Of a stretch of 64,000 bases of DNA, positions 45,940-55,609 are shown one piece after another. The translations under genes were made by a program, and so were the position numbers. Source of the stretch: FEN-1297 sp963710735 (GTDB lineage Bacteria > Bacteroidota > Ignavibacteria > Ignavibacteriales > Ignavibacteriaceae). Each line of letters begins with the position of its first letter. Position 1 is the stretch's first letter. The stretch spans positions 124,001 to 188,000 of the forward strand of contig CAVQBN010000005.1 of NCBI GenBank assembly GCA_963710735.1. Reading direction: 5' to 3'. The notes under the pieces were generated by a model. It was not told the DNA's origin. It ran no database searches and was given only the letters and a program-made list of their open reading frames with translations.

Positions 45940-47776
45940 TGCTGCCTCCAAGTAATTCAATTATTTTATTTTCAATATCAGAAACTCTGAATGGTAAGCC
46001 TCTAACAACATTAAACTGTTCAACAGGAATTAAATATTCACTTCTTATCAGTTTTGCTAACTGGCCGAGATTTATTTCCGGTATTAATACTTTTTTAAAT
46101 GATTTTAAAACCTTCTCCGTATTTGCGGGAAAAGGATTTAAATATTTTAGATGAGCCTGCGAAACTTTATAGCCCTTACTTCTAGCTTTGATTACCGCTT
46201 CTTTAATTGCTCCGTAAGTTCCGCCCCAGCCAAGTACAATCAAGTCACCAGACTGATCACCATCAACTGCAAGTGCGGGAATATCTTTTGCTATTCCTTT
46301 AACTTTCTTTTCTCTAAGCTTAATCATCAAATCATGATTATCAGGATCATAGCTTACATTACCGGTAATATTGGCTTTCTCAAGTCCGCCGACTCTGTGT
46401 TCTAATCCCGGAGTTCCCGGTTTTACCCAGGGACGAGCAAGATTTTCATCTCTTAAATAAGGAGCATATCCTTCTTTCTCAGTTCTAAATTTAACCGGAA
46501 TATCGGACAGTTCGTTTACATGAGGTACTTTCCATGGTTCTGAGCCGTTCCCTAGATATCCATCTGTAAGAAGAATTACAGGAGTCATATATTTAATTGC
46601 AATTCGTGAAGCTTCAAGTGCCATATTAAAACAATCGCTGGGAGTAGAAGCAGCTAATACAGGGACAGGTGATTCACCATTTCTTCCATACATTGCCTGA
46701 AGAAGATCGGCTTGTTCAGTTTTTGTCGGTAAACCGGTGCTTGGTCCGCCTCTCTGAACATCAACAATAACAAGAGGAAGTTCAGTCATAACAGCAAGGC
46801 CGGTAGCTTCAGTTTTTAGTGCAAGCCCGGGGCCGCTTGTTGTAGTAAGTGCAAGATGGCCGGCATAAGCAGCTCCAATAGCCGATGTAATTCCCGCTAT
46901 TTCATCTTCTGCTTGTAAAGTTTTAACTCCGAAATTTTTATACACACTTAGATATTGAAGAATTTCAGATGCAGGAGTAATCGGGTAAGAACCTAAGAAT
47001 AGCGGCAGTCCGCTTTTTACAGATGCTGCTAAAAATCCAAGCGCGGTTGCTTCATTACCTGAGATACTTCTATAAGTTCCCTTAGGAAGCTTAGCCGGTT
47101 CAACACTGTATCTTGTTGTAAAAATTTCTGTATTTTCACCAAAATTATAACCGGCAATTAATGCCTTTTCATTTGCATCAATAAATTCAGGTTTATTTTT
47201 AAATTTAACCCGGATCCAATTTTGAGTTGGTTCAAGCGGCCTTCCGTAAAGCCAGTACATCAATCCAAGTGCGAAGAAGTTTTTACAACGAGAAACTTCT
47301 TTTGGCGAAAGAGAACTTCCTTCCAATGCTTTGGAAGTTAAATGTGCAATAGGAACAGGATAAACTTCGAATCCTTTTAAACTATTATCTTCCAGAGGAT
47401 TGGTTTCATACTTTGCCAATTGAAGATTTTTCTTATCGAACGAATCTGTATTAGCAATTATTATAGCTCCCGGTTTCAATTCATCAATGTTCTTTTTAAT
47501 TGCAGCCGGATTCATTGCAACTAAGACATCCGGTCTGTCTCCAGGTGTATGAATATCTGCACTGCTGAAGTGAAGCTGGAATCCGCTTACACCGTAAACC
47601 GTACCTATAGGTGCTCTAATTTCTGCAGGATAATCCGGCAGAGTACTTAAATCATTTCCAAATATTGCTGTAGTTTCACTAAATTGACTTCCCGTCAACT
47701 GCATTCCATCACCGGAGTCACCCGCAAACCTTACGGTAACCTCGCTCAGGCTTTGAAGTTCTTTTTCTTTTATCAT
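45929..47776 (-). CDS. korA: 2-oxoacid:ferredoxin oxidoreductase alpha subunit (gamma-alpha fusion), copy 2
   Basis: A 615-residue fused gamma-alpha subunit, the same length as copy 1 and roughly two thirds identical over the parts compared by eye. Landmarks: VRFAGDSGDGMQLTGSQF, YPITPASEILQYLS, TSGPGLALKTEATGLAVM, DVQRGGPSTGLPTKTEQAD and the C-terminal LNPFPANTEKVLKSFKKVLI. It forms an operon with korB2 and a downstream terminator. In this bacterial group such enzymes serve 2-oxoglutarate or pyruvate metabolism and sometimes reductive TCA carbon fixation; which applies here is not determinable. Confidence 0.94.
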   Translation of the reverse strand: MIKEKELQSLSEVTVRFAGDSGDGMQLTGSQFSETTAIFGNDLSTLPDYPAEIRAPIGTVYGVSGFQLHFSSADIHTPGDRPDVLVAMNPAAIKKNIDELKPGAIIIANTDSFDKKNLQLAKYETNPLEDNSLKGFEVYPVPIAHLTSKALEGSSLSPKEVSRCKNFFALGLMYWLYGRPLEPTQNWIRVKFKNKPEFIDANEKALIAGYNFGENTEIFTTRYSVEPAKLPKGTYRSISGNEATALGFLAASVKSGLPLFLGSYPITPASEILQYLSVYKNFGVKTLQAEDEIAGITSAIGAAYAGHLALTTTSGPGLALKTEATGLAVMTELPLVIVDVQRGGPSTGLPTKTEQADLLQAMYGRNGESPVPVLAASTPSDCFNMALEASRIAIKYMTPVILLTDGYLGNGSEPWKVPHVNELSDIPVKFRTEKEGYAPYLRDENLARPWVKPGTPGLEHRVGGLEKANITGNVSYDPDNHDLMIKLREKKVKGIAKDIPALAVDGDQSGDLIVLGWGGTYGAIKEAVIKARSKGYKVSQAHLKYLNPFPANTEKVLKSFKKVLIPEINLGQLAKLIRSEYLIPVEQFNVVRGLPFRVSDIENKIIELLGGSNGR

Positions 47777-48145
47777 TTTTCATCTCTGATAATTGTGTAT
47801 AAAAATCACCGGAGGTATAATCCATAAACCGTGCCATGGAAAACTCATATTTATAACTATAGATTTAGTCAAATCTTCTAAATTCTGCAATAATGCATAT
47901 TTTTGCTTCTCAATTGTGGGAATAGCTTTTTTAAATTAGAAAAATTGTAAACGGTTGGTATTTTACAAAATGAAGAGGTTAGACAACAGAAAATAGTTTT
48001 TCAAAGCGAAAGTATTTTTTATAATAAAATAACTTGGTTTGTTTAAAAATAACAAGCAAAGGGAATCAAATAGATATAAACATTGCCATTTAACTTTAAT
48101 CGACTTTAAACCATATAATTCAAAGTTTTTCCATATTTTCTTTAA
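47777..48145. other. Non-coding gap upstream of korA2
   Basis: About 370 very AT-rich bases. It must hold the korA2 promoter on the minus strand, but I see no clear -35/-10 pair. No RNA gene, repeat or supported frame is visible. Confidence 0.4.
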
Positions 48146-48325
48146 TTAAGTTTTATTATTAGCTATTTCAGGTGCGGATGTAAACAGCATAACAGTTTCG
48201 AACTTTTCCCTCATATAACTAAAATTATTATAAACGGAATCACAATTAACAAATTGTTCTTGCGCTATTGATATTTTTACAAAAGGAATAAAAATAATGA
48301 GAACAAAATTATATTTGAATTTCAT
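48146..48325 (-). CDS. Small secreted or truncated protein, 59 residues
   Basis: ATG 48325 (MKFKYNFVLIIFIPF) opens a clear signal peptide ending near ISIAQ, followed by about 38 residues with SVYNNFSYMREKFETVMLF and a stop after APEIANNKT. A GTG three codons upstream is an alternative start. The phrase SAPEIANN faintly recalls the APEFPGG segment of TonB C-terminal domains, so this may be the stump of a longer secreted protein. No continuation was found downstream. Unknown function and modest confidence. Confidence 0.35.
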   Translation of the reverse strand: MKFKYNFVLIIFIPFVKISIAQEQFVNCDSVYNNFSYMREKFETVMLFTSAPEIANNKT

Positions 48326-48378
48326 TATGAACACTTTGAGGTTTTGTCAAGAAATTATTTTCATAAGATTTAATTAAA

Positions 48379-48750
48379 TTATCTTTTTGCTCCTATTGAA
48401 AAAACAATTAAAAAACTTAAAAATGTAATTAACAAATAGATTATTACAACGACATTCCCTTTAAATCTTTTAGTTTTATGTTTATTGAACTGTTTAATAA
48501 TAGTAATATATTTTTTTTTATAAATAAATATGAATAAATTCAATATAAAGAGTATTAGGAATAACTTGCTAATTACATATTTAAATAATATTATTTTAAA
48601 CCATAATATTTCCACCAAAAGTAAAAATGAAAATACATTTGCCATTATTATCATTGTAACAGCAAAATGAGCACATCCTTCTAGATTCCAATCCCCAAGA
48701 TTACTTAGCTTTTTATAAAACCAATAATATAAGTATTTATAATAATTCAT
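48379..48750 (-). CDS. Small integral membrane protein of unknown function
   Basis: 123 residues with about four hydrophobic segments (around residues 29-45, 48-66, 67-77 and 98-118). The N-terminal part, YYWFYKKLSNLGDWNLEGCA, is followed by the first helix AVTMIIMANVFSFLLLVEIL. The arrangement resembles small four-helix proteins common in Bacteroidota genomes with no assigned role. It is extremely AT-rich, even for this genome. No ribosome binding site is visible. The neighbours are equally unknown. Confidence 0.5.
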   Translation of the reverse strand: MNYYKYLYYWFYKKLSNLGDWNLEGCAHFAVTMIIMANVFSFLLLVEILWFKIILFKYVISKLFLILFILNLFIFIYKKKYITIIKQFNKHKTKRFKGNVVVIIYLLITFLSFLIVFSIGAKR

Positions 48751-48906
48751 TATTAATAATATCGATTATTTGGCTTTTATATTAATCATAAATATCTAAT
48801 ATAAAAGGAATTAAAATAGTAAGGTTAAAAAAACGTGATATTCTCATACTCATCCTCTTAATTTAAATTACTTAAAATTAATGGATTTTCTGTTTTAAAT
48901 ATAACA

Positions 48907-49080
48907 TTACAATTTACTTAGCTTTTCATCTCTAAAAATACCTGGGAATCTTTTCCTAACAAGAATATCATCCAGTTTATCTAATTTATTCTTCGTCTCA
49001 ATATAATTTTCATCTCTAAATAACTCAATAATCCTTGATATATTATTCTTTAAAAAATGTTTTAATTCTTCCAAATCCAT
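48907..49080 (-). CDS. Hypothetical protein, 57 residues, coupled to the upstream small gene
   Basis: ATG at 49080 overlaps the stop codon of the 110-residue gene in a TAATG arrangement, a strong hint of translational coupling. The product is charged and predicted helical (MDLEELKHFLKNNISRIIEL, KLDKLDDILVRKRFPG) and ends SKL. It has no signal peptide. Size, charge and coupling recall small antitoxin, immunity or accessory proteins, but no family is recognised and no function is claimed. Confidence 0.5.
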   Translation of the reverse strand: MDLEELKHFLKNNISRIIELFRDENYIETKNKLDKLDDILVRKRFPGIFRDEKLSKL

Positions 49081-49412
49081 TATTTCATTTGCATTCTGAT
49101 ATTTTTAAAATATTGTTTAATGGTATTTAAACTAATACCTTCATTTTTATTTTTTTTATTTCTGTTATCAACAATAATATTCCAATCACCAAGTCTATTT
49201 TTATCAAACTCAAGCAGAATGTTGCCGGAGACAATTTTGAGGATGTATTCATTCATCTGGAAAATAGATGATTCTATGCATTCAAATTTGTATTCATTAA
49301 ATAAAAAAGAAAATTTATATTTTATTTTTTCCCGATTTTGTCTTTTCCATTTCATATATATTATTGCTCCTTTTATTTTTGACAAAACGGAATTTCTTCG
49401 GGATTTTGACAT
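49080..49412 (-). CDS. Hypothetical protein, 110 residues
   Basis: A purine-rich GGGGAGGGG at 49421-49429 lies 8 bases before ATG 49412, an unusually strong ribosome binding site for this window that supports a real gene. The product has a very basic N-terminal 30 residues (KSRRNSVLSKIKGAIIYMKW) and a more mixed second half (YKFECIESSIFQMNEYILKI, LGDWNIIVDNRNKKN). It has no signal peptide or clear membrane helix. It is coupled to the 57-residue gene downstream. Unknown function. Confidence 0.55.
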   Translation of the reverse strand: MSKSRRNSVLSKIKGAIIYMKWKRQNREKIKYKFSFLFNEYKFECIESSIFQMNEYILKIVSGNILLEFDKNRLGDWNIIVDNRNKKNKNEGISLNTIKQYFKNIRMQMK

Positions 49413-49620
49413 TATTATTTCCCCTCCCCATCATTAATTTTTTGTAACTAAATTCTTATTATCTATTAAAATAAATTAAAAAATTATTTATTAAAATACA
49501 TAAAGATTTTTTACTAATTTCAATCCTACTATTTAATTTTGATTAGCCATAAATAAAAAGGATCTATAAGACTTCCCTTATAAAAATTGGTGATTTTATT
49601 TTACTATTTGGAAAGATTTA

Positions 49621-51418
49621 CTAATCAACTTCCTTCAGCATCTTCAAGAATTCATTTGCATTGATATAGCCGGTAATTCTTTTTACTTCCTTACCTTGAG
49701 AATTGATAATCAAAACAGTCGGTACACCTACTATTTTATATTTATCCCTTAATGCTTCAACTTCAGGGGAAAGCGATTTAGTCATGTTGGCTTTGTAAGC
49801 ATTAAACCCTTTTGCTTCAGCAATTACTTTAGGATTGGAAAATGTGGAAGCTTCTAATTCTTTACACGGGATACACCAGTCTGCGTAAAAATCAATTATT
49901 GTGCCTTTGCTGTTTTGTACATTAGCAGCAGCTACACTTGGACTGTACGCTTTCCAGTTAATGGATTGTTTTTCGGAAGGGATTAATGCATATACTGCAA
50001 CGGCAAGAATAATTATAGAGAAAGCAATTTTAAATATTTTGAATCCTTTAACTTTGTCGGCTATTCTTTTCAAACACTAATAAATAAAAAGCTGTTATAA
50101 TAAGGAATACCGGAAGGACATAACCGGAAATACTTTTAGGAAGAATAGGAAGCAAAAAGTATAATGCCATTCCTAATAATACAAACCCGAAAACATGTTT
50201 AACTCCTTCCATCCATATACCGGATTTAGGAAGTTTCTTAATCTTCCCGGAAAAGACAGCTAAAAATAGGTAAGGCAAACCTAATCCTAATGCCAAAACA
50301 AAGAACATTAAAAATCCTAATAGCGGATCAGCTTTAGCCGCTACATAAGTAACTAAACCAAGGACAAAAGGGCCAATGCAGGGAGCGGCAACAATTCCCA
50401 TAGTTAAGCCCATAAAAAAGGCTCCGTAATAGCCGCCCTTTGCCCCGCCTGCTTTAGCTACTAAAGCATTAGGCATCTGGATTTCATATAAACCGAACAT
50501 GCTTAAAGATAAAACCACAAATATTACTGCTATTAAAATTATAACAATAGAATTTTGCATCAGCGATCCGAATACAGCTCCGCTAAGCGCGGTAACAACA
50601 CCAATAATGGAATATGTTAACGCCATTCCGATTACAAACAATAAACCCATCATAAAAAGTTTACGCGTATTACCTTCACTTTGCCCGCCGAAGAATCCTA
50701 TTGTAATAGGAATAAGCGGGTATACGCAAGGAGTTAAGTTCAAAGCTAGTCCGCCAAGGAAAATAAAAAGAAGGCTTAATATTAAACCGCTGTGTTCTAA
50801 AACTGAAGTTATGGAGCTATCATTTGTCTCAGCTGCTACAGGTGCGCCGGTATAATTAAGATCGATATTATTAAAAATATTCTGGTTAATCTCAGCAACG
50901 GCAGTATTATTACTTACAATCTCCACATTGATAGTATCGGCTATAGTAGTCGGAGGCAGGCAGGTCTTATTATTGCATGACTGATATTCAAGCGTAGCAA
51001 TTAATGAATATTTACCGGGAGATAAATCTTTGGAAGTTTTAACTAAACCGCCAATATATATTTCACCCTCCCAAACAGATAGCGGAGTTTCAGAAAAAGA
51101 GAGTTTAATATCCTGCGCCGGAGGATAGGATACTTTGTTTAATTGAAATCCTTTTATAGAGTCGATTGTTAATTTAGTCGGGATTAAAAAATCATCATGG
51201 GGCTTATTTGAATTTATATGCCAGCCGTTACTTACATCTGCCTTTACGGCTAATTTAAATTCGCTTCCCGCATAAACTTTATTAAAAGATTGGTAGGCTT
51301 TTATTTTAACAATATTCTTACTCTCACCGAATTGAGCTCTAGTAATATTTGAATACGAAAAAGACAGCGCTAAAATGACAATTACATAAAACCAATTTTT
51401 TATCTTAATTTTTATCAT
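49621..51418 (-). CDS. dsbD: Thiol:disulfide interchange protein DsbD, frame apparently interrupted (+1)
   Basis: Frame 1 (51418 to about 50063) has a signal peptide, an N-terminal periplasmic domain (SNGWHINSNKPHDDFLIPTK) and the eight-helix CcdA-type core with LNLTPCVYPLIPITIGFFGG and VAAPCIGPFVLGLV, each holding a catalytic Cys. It ends VFEKNSRQS at 50048. The +1 frame then gives a linker helix (KIFKIAFSIIILAVAVYALI) and a thioredoxin domain with FYADWCIPCKELEASTFSNP. This is exactly the alpha-beta-gamma order of one-piece DsbD. The second frame has no ATG or strong start (TTG 50073), so a single gene of about 598 residues with one excess base near 50062 is favoured. Two overlapping genes (50048-51418 and 49621-50073) are the alternative. 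It carries reducing power from the cytoplasm to the periplasm. Confidence 0.75.
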
Positions 51419-51449
51419 TTACTGAAATCCTTTTTTATAAAATCTACTA

Positions 51450-53087
51450 TTATTTTCTCCAGCCCTGAACAATCGGATATCTTCTTCCATATCCGAATGC
51501 TTTTTTAGAAACTCTTAAGGCAGGCGCAGCCTGTTTCCTTTTAAATTCATTTATGTCAACCAGTCTCAGAACTTCTTTAACAACTTTTTCATCACCTATA
51601 ATTTCAGATATTTCATTTAATTCTTTATTCTCTTCCAGGTACATTCTCAAAATTTTATCAAGCAGTTCATATTCAGGCAGAGTGTCCTGATCCTTTTGGC
51701 CGATTTTTAATTCAGCCGAAGGCGCTTTCTTAACTATTTCATAAGGAATAATCTCATCATCTTTATTTATAAAATTAACAATTCTATAAACATCAGTCTT
51801 ATAGACGTCTGCAATTATTGCAAGCCCGCCGCTCATATCGCCATATAAAGTACAATAACCGACTGCCATTTCAGATTTATTTCCAGTAGTCAACAATAAA
51901 TAATTAAGTTTGTTAGAAACAGCCATTAAATAAAGGCCGCGAACTCTGGCCTGTATATTTTCTTCCGTAACATTTGCCGGTTTACCTTTGAATGCCTTGG
52001 TAAGCATTTCAATTGTCTGATCTACTACAGGCTGAATCGATATTTGTTCCGATGAGATGCCTAATTTTGCAATAAGTTTCTCGGAATCTTTTATACTTCC
52101 CTCGCTAGAAAATTCCGACGGCATTAAAATAACATGGACATTTTCTTTCCCGAGGGCTTTAACAGCAATGTAAACAACAAGTGCTGAATCAATTCCGCCG
52201 CTTAATCCAACTAAAGCTTTTTTAAAACCCAATTTGCTGCAATATTCTTTCAACCCGTAAATGAGAGCATTTAAAACCTCTTCTTCAAAACTTTCTTCAG
52301 AATGATTTATAGGAGAATATTTCTTCTTAGTATCAAATATTAAATAATCTTCTTTATAAGATGAACCCAGGCAAACTAGATTTCCGGCATTATCAAAACA
52401 CATACTTGCGCCGTCAAAAATTAAATCTGTCTGAGCGCCAACACAGCAAACGTAAGCAAGCGGAATGCTGTCATGCTTAGTTACAACAGAAAGCATTTCT
52501 TCCCTGTCTTTTCTTTTTCCGTAAGAATACGGACTCGCTGAAATATTTACCAGTACAGTCGCGCCTTTATCAATTAATAATTTAACCGGGTCGATACTAT
52601 ACCTTCTTTTGTGCCAATAGTCAGCATCGTTCCAAATATCCTCACAAATTGAAATTCCTAATTTCTCTCCTTTAAAATCAAATACGGAAACTTCTTTAGC
52701 GGAATCAAAATACCGCATTTCATCGAAGACATCGTAATTAGGTATTAAAGTTTTATGCTGAACGAATTGTATTTTTCCGTTGTAGCAAAGTATAGCTGAA
52801 TTGTGGATATCAGTTCCGATCAGATCATCATCTTCAGAAATAGCACCGAACAGCAACCCTACTTCACCGGTAATTGATGCAATTTCAGAAACTGCATTAT
52901 TAACCGCTTGCCTGAATTCTTTTTTTTCAACTAAATCTTGAGGAGGATATCCAACTAAAGAAAGTTCAGGAAATATTACAAGATCAACTTTGTCTTTCTC
53001 CCCTTTTTTATAGCCTTCTAAAATTTTGGCCTTATTATTCTTAATATCACCTATTACAGTATCAATCTGGCACAGAGCAATTTTCAT
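51450..53087 (-). CDS. nadE: Glutamine-dependent NAD+ synthetase
   Basis: 545 residues. An N-terminal nitrilase-fold glutaminase (residues about 1-260) shows the catalytic triad regions FPELSLVGYPPQDL (Glu), HKTLIPNYDVFDE (Lys) and LGISICEDIWND (Cys). The C-terminal NAD synthetase domain has the P-loop VGLSGGIDSALVVYIA near residue 293 and LTTGNKSEMAVGYCT. It amidates deamido-NAD using glutamine nitrogen. Length and domain order are typical. It has no operon partner; dsbD follows on the same strand after 31 bases. Confidence 0.96.
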   Translation of the reverse strand: MKIALCQIDTVIGDIKNNKAKILEGYKKGEKDKVDLVIFPELSLVGYPPQDLVEKKEFRQAVNNAVSEIASITGEVGLLFGAISEDDDLIGTDIHNSAILCYNGKIQFVQHKTLIPNYDVFDEMRYFDSAKEVSVFDFKGEKLGISICEDIWNDADYWHKRRYSIDPVKLLIDKGATVLVNISASPYSYGKRKDREEMLSVVTKHDSIPLAYVCCVGAQTDLIFDGASMCFDNAGNLVCLGSSYKEDYLIFDTKKKYSPINHSEESFEEEVLNALIYGLKEYCSKLGFKKALVGLSGGIDSALVVYIAVKALGKENVHVILMPSEFSSEGSIKDSEKLIAKLGISSEQISIQPVVDQTIEMLTKAFKGKPANVTEENIQARVRGLYLMAVSNKLNYLLLTTGNKSEMAVGYCTLYGDMSGGLAIIADVYKTDVYRIVNFINKDDEIIPYEIVKKAPSAELKIGQKDQDTLPEYELLDKILRMYLEENKELNEISEIIGDEKVVKEVLRLVDINEFKRKQAAPALRVSKKAFGYGRRYPIVQGWRK

Positions 53088-53251
53088 AACATCCCAAATA
53101 TTTTCTACAAAAATATGAAAGGTTAAAAGATTTTACAATCTTATTAAATTTACTGTAAATAAAGATAGGAAGAGAAAAAATATTTCTGTCAGTTCACATT
53201 TTAAATTATTAATTTGATATAGACAATTTATAAATCATTTTTGGTAATGAC

Positions 53252-54043
53252 ATGCTAAAAAAAATATCATTAATCATTCTTTTCTATTCTATTTTAATTT
53301 TTCCTCAGGATTCGCTTTTTATTAATGCCGATTATATTCCCCACACCGACACAACTTTAATTTTTAAGCCGGCAAATTATGATTCTGCTCATGCATATCC
53401 TTTACTTTTTATGCTGCACGGCTGGTCCGGGAATTATGCTCAATGGAATAGCATTATCGGGTTACAGCATTATGCAGACGCTGATAGCTTTGTAATTGTC
53501 TGTCCTGATGGTTTTTATGATTCATGGTATTTTAACAGTCCGGTTAAAAAGAATAGTCAATATGAAAAATTCTTTTTTAAGAATTTGGTTCCGGATATAT
53601 TCAAGAAATATAACATCGATAAGAAAAATATTTTTATTACAGGCTTAAGCATGGGCGGCCATGGAGCAATGTATCTTTTTCTAAAGCACCCGGATTTCTT
53701 TAAAAGCGCAGCCAGTACCAGCGGGATTTTAGACATTACCGCCTTTCCCAAAAATTGGGGTTTGCCAAAATTATTAGGGCCGATGAAATCGGATTCTACA
53801 AGGTGGCAAAATTATTCGGATATTTTTCTTCTAAAAAATATTGCCGGAAGAAAGATTCCCATTCTTGTAGATGTCGGGAAGGAAGATTTTTCTTATAAAG
53901 TTAATTTGAATTTTGTAAACAAATGTAAAGAATTAAATATTCCAGTAGTGTTTTTTACGGGACCAGGGAATCACTCGAGAAACTATTGGGAGAAATCAAT
54001 AATTGAGCACTTTTTATTCTTTAAAAAATTAGTCGATTATTAA
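53252..54043 (+). CDS. Secreted alpha/beta-hydrolase (esterase D / feruloyl-esterase-like)
   Basis: 263 residues with a signal peptide (KISLIILFYSILIFPQ). Seen: oxyanion region PLLFMLHGWSGNYAQW near residue 50, nucleophile elbow GLSMGGHGAMYL (Ser at about 133), the Asp region PILVDVGKEDFSY and the His in TGPGNHSRNYW. The triad is complete. The fold matches the putative esterase family that includes S-formylglutathione hydrolase and secreted carbohydrate esterases. The signal peptide favours the latter kind of role, but the substrate is unknown. Confidence 0.87.
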   Translation: MLKKISLIILFYSILIFPQDSLFINADYIPHTDTTLIFKPANYDSAHAYPLLFMLHGWSGNYAQWNSIIGLQHYADADSFVIVCPDGFYDSWYFNSPVKKNSQYEKFFFKNLVPDIFKKYNIDKKNIFITGLSMGGHGAMYLFLKHPDFFKSAASTSGILDITAFPKNWGLPKLLGPMKSDSTRWQNYSDIFLLKNIAGRKIPILVDVGKEDFSYKVNLNFVNKCKELNIPVVFFTGPGNHSRNYWEKSIIEHFLFFKKLVDY

Positions 54044-54182
54044 AAAATTACGACAAATATTTAGCCGTTAAACTTATTATTTGTCCGTTATTCAAAGATC
54101 AAAACCGGAAATAACATTAATGGATTTAGTTTTAACTTTTTTCTTAATATTGCAGCAGTAAAATAAAAACGGGAGGTAAAAA

Positions 54183-54614
54183 ATGACCAGGAAGTTGTAC
54201 CGCTCTAGAAAAGAAAAAATGATCGGCGGCGTTGCTGGAGGCCTTGCTGAATATTTTGAAATTGATCCCACACTTGTTAGAATAATTTTTATCGTTTCCC
54301 TTTTTCTTGGTGGCTCAGGTATATTAGCCTACATAATCTTATGGATACTTGTCCCCGAAGAACCTTATGTCTCCTCAACAAATGATTCTAAAGATAATAC
54401 CGAAAATCAAAATGTTAAAGATGATGCAAAGTATGAAGCTGCTTATGAGGAGCAACGAGGCAGAAGAAGAAATGTACTTGGTGCTATTTTAATTATTATT
54501 GGAGCAATGTTCTTAGCTAATAACCTAATTCCCAGGTTTCATTTTGGAGATTATTGGCCTTTAATTCTGATTATTCTCGGTATTGTTGTCCTGATAAATT
54601 CCAAAAAAAATTAA
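54183..54614 (+). CDS. PspC-domain membrane protein
   Basis: 143 residues. The N-terminal PspC domain has KLYRSRKEKMIGGVAGGLAE and YFEIDPTLVRIIFIVSL, running into the first membrane helix. A charged linker follows, and the C-terminus has two short hydrophobic segments (VLGAILIIIGAMFLANNLIP, YWPLILIILGIVVLIN) like the LiaF transmembrane region. GGGAGGT lies 5 bases before the ATG. PspC proteins take part in envelope-stress responses; the LiaF-like gene directly downstream fits that role. Confidence 0.9.
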   Translation: MTRKLYRSRKEKMIGGVAGGLAEYFEIDPTLVRIIFIVSLFLGGSGILAYIILWILVPEEPYVSSTNDSKDNTENQNVKDDAKYEAAYEEQRGRRRNVLGAILIIIGAMFLANNLIPRFHFGDYWPLILIILGIVVLINSKKN

Positions 54615-54636
54615 AAATCAATCCATTGAGATAATT

Positions 54637-55578
54637 ATGAAATCAAGACATGTTTTTTGGGGAATATTTTTTGTAACGATCGGAGTATTAATTTTACTTA
54701 ATAACCTTGGTAAAATTTGTTTCGATCTGTATGACTTATGGAAATTCTGGCCGCTGGTATTAATTATTTGGGGAGTTGCATTTCTTGTAAAAAATAATTT
54801 TCTAAAAGCATTCCTGGCCGCAATTTCAGCCGTTATCCTTGCATTTGCAATCTTTGCATTTTTTAGTTATGCCTCTAACTTTGTTGACAATCGTTTTAGT
54901 ATTAATGATAATGGTATTCATTTTGAAGCTGACGGTGATATCGATACCACAAATTATTTTGAGCCTTTCAATAATCATATTACTAATGCAGAATTCGATT
55001 TTAAAGCAGGTGCAGGAGCTTTTGTAGTTGAAGATACGACATCGGGGCTAATATCGGCTAAGACAAATGGAGTAAAAAATAATTTTGAACTAATAAGAAC
55101 CGATAATAATGCAGAAACTGTTGTAAAATTTCAAATGAGGCATAAAAGATTTTCTTTTAACGACGGAGAAATTAAAAATAAAGCAATAGTTAAATTAAAT
55201 GCTTTACCCGACTGGGATTTGAATTTTGAAGTCGGCGCTGCTTCGATAAATCTTGATTTAAGGCCATATAAGACACAGAATATTAATATAAAGATGGGCG
55301 CAGCATCAATGAAGATTAGACTCGGTGAGAAAAGCGAAGTAACAAATCTTAATATAAAATCAGGTGCCAGTTCTGTTGATGTTTTTGTTCCGGATTCATC
55401 CGGTTGTGAAATTACAACACACACTGCGTTGTCTTCAAAAGATTTTCGAGGTTTTGATAAAATTAATTCCAGTTTGTACAGAACAAATAATTTTGAAAAA
55501 GCAAAGAAAAAGATTTTAATTACCGTGAATTCAGGTGTCTCTTCAATTAAGGTTGTTAGATATAATGAAGGCTGGTAA
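54637..55578 (+). CDS. LiaF-like membrane protein with toast-rack domain
   Basis: 313 residues. The N-terminal part has three to four hydrophobic stretches (VFWGIFFVTIGVLILLNNLG, FWPLVLIIWGVAFLV, FLAAISAVILAFAIFAFFSY). The C-terminal 200 residues form repeated strands of the toast-rack type, where phrases recur: KAGAGAFVVEDTTSG, EVGAASINLDLRPY, KMGAASMKIRLGEKSE, KSGASSVDVFVPDSSG. It starts 22 bases after the PspC-domain gene and shares its LiaF-like membrane segment, so the pair probably forms one envelope-stress unit. Exact role is unknown. Confidence 0.85.
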   Translation: MKSRHVFWGIFFVTIGVLILLNNLGKICFDLYDLWKFWPLVLIIWGVAFLVKNNFLKAFLAAISAVILAFAIFAFFSYASNFVDNRFSINDNGIHFEADGDIDTTNYFEPFNNHITNAEFDFKAGAGAFVVEDTTSGLISAKTNGVKNNFELIRTDNNAETVVKFQMRHKRFSFNDGEIKNKAIVKLNALPDWDLNFEVGAASINLDLRPYKTQNINIKMGAASMKIRLGEKSEVTNLNIKSGASSVDVFVPDSSGCEITTHTALSSKDFRGFDKINSSLYRTNNFEKAKKKILITVNSGVSSIKVVRYNEGW

Positions 55579-55609
55579 TAGGTAATCTGTCTGTAAAATA
55601 AATTGTCGA

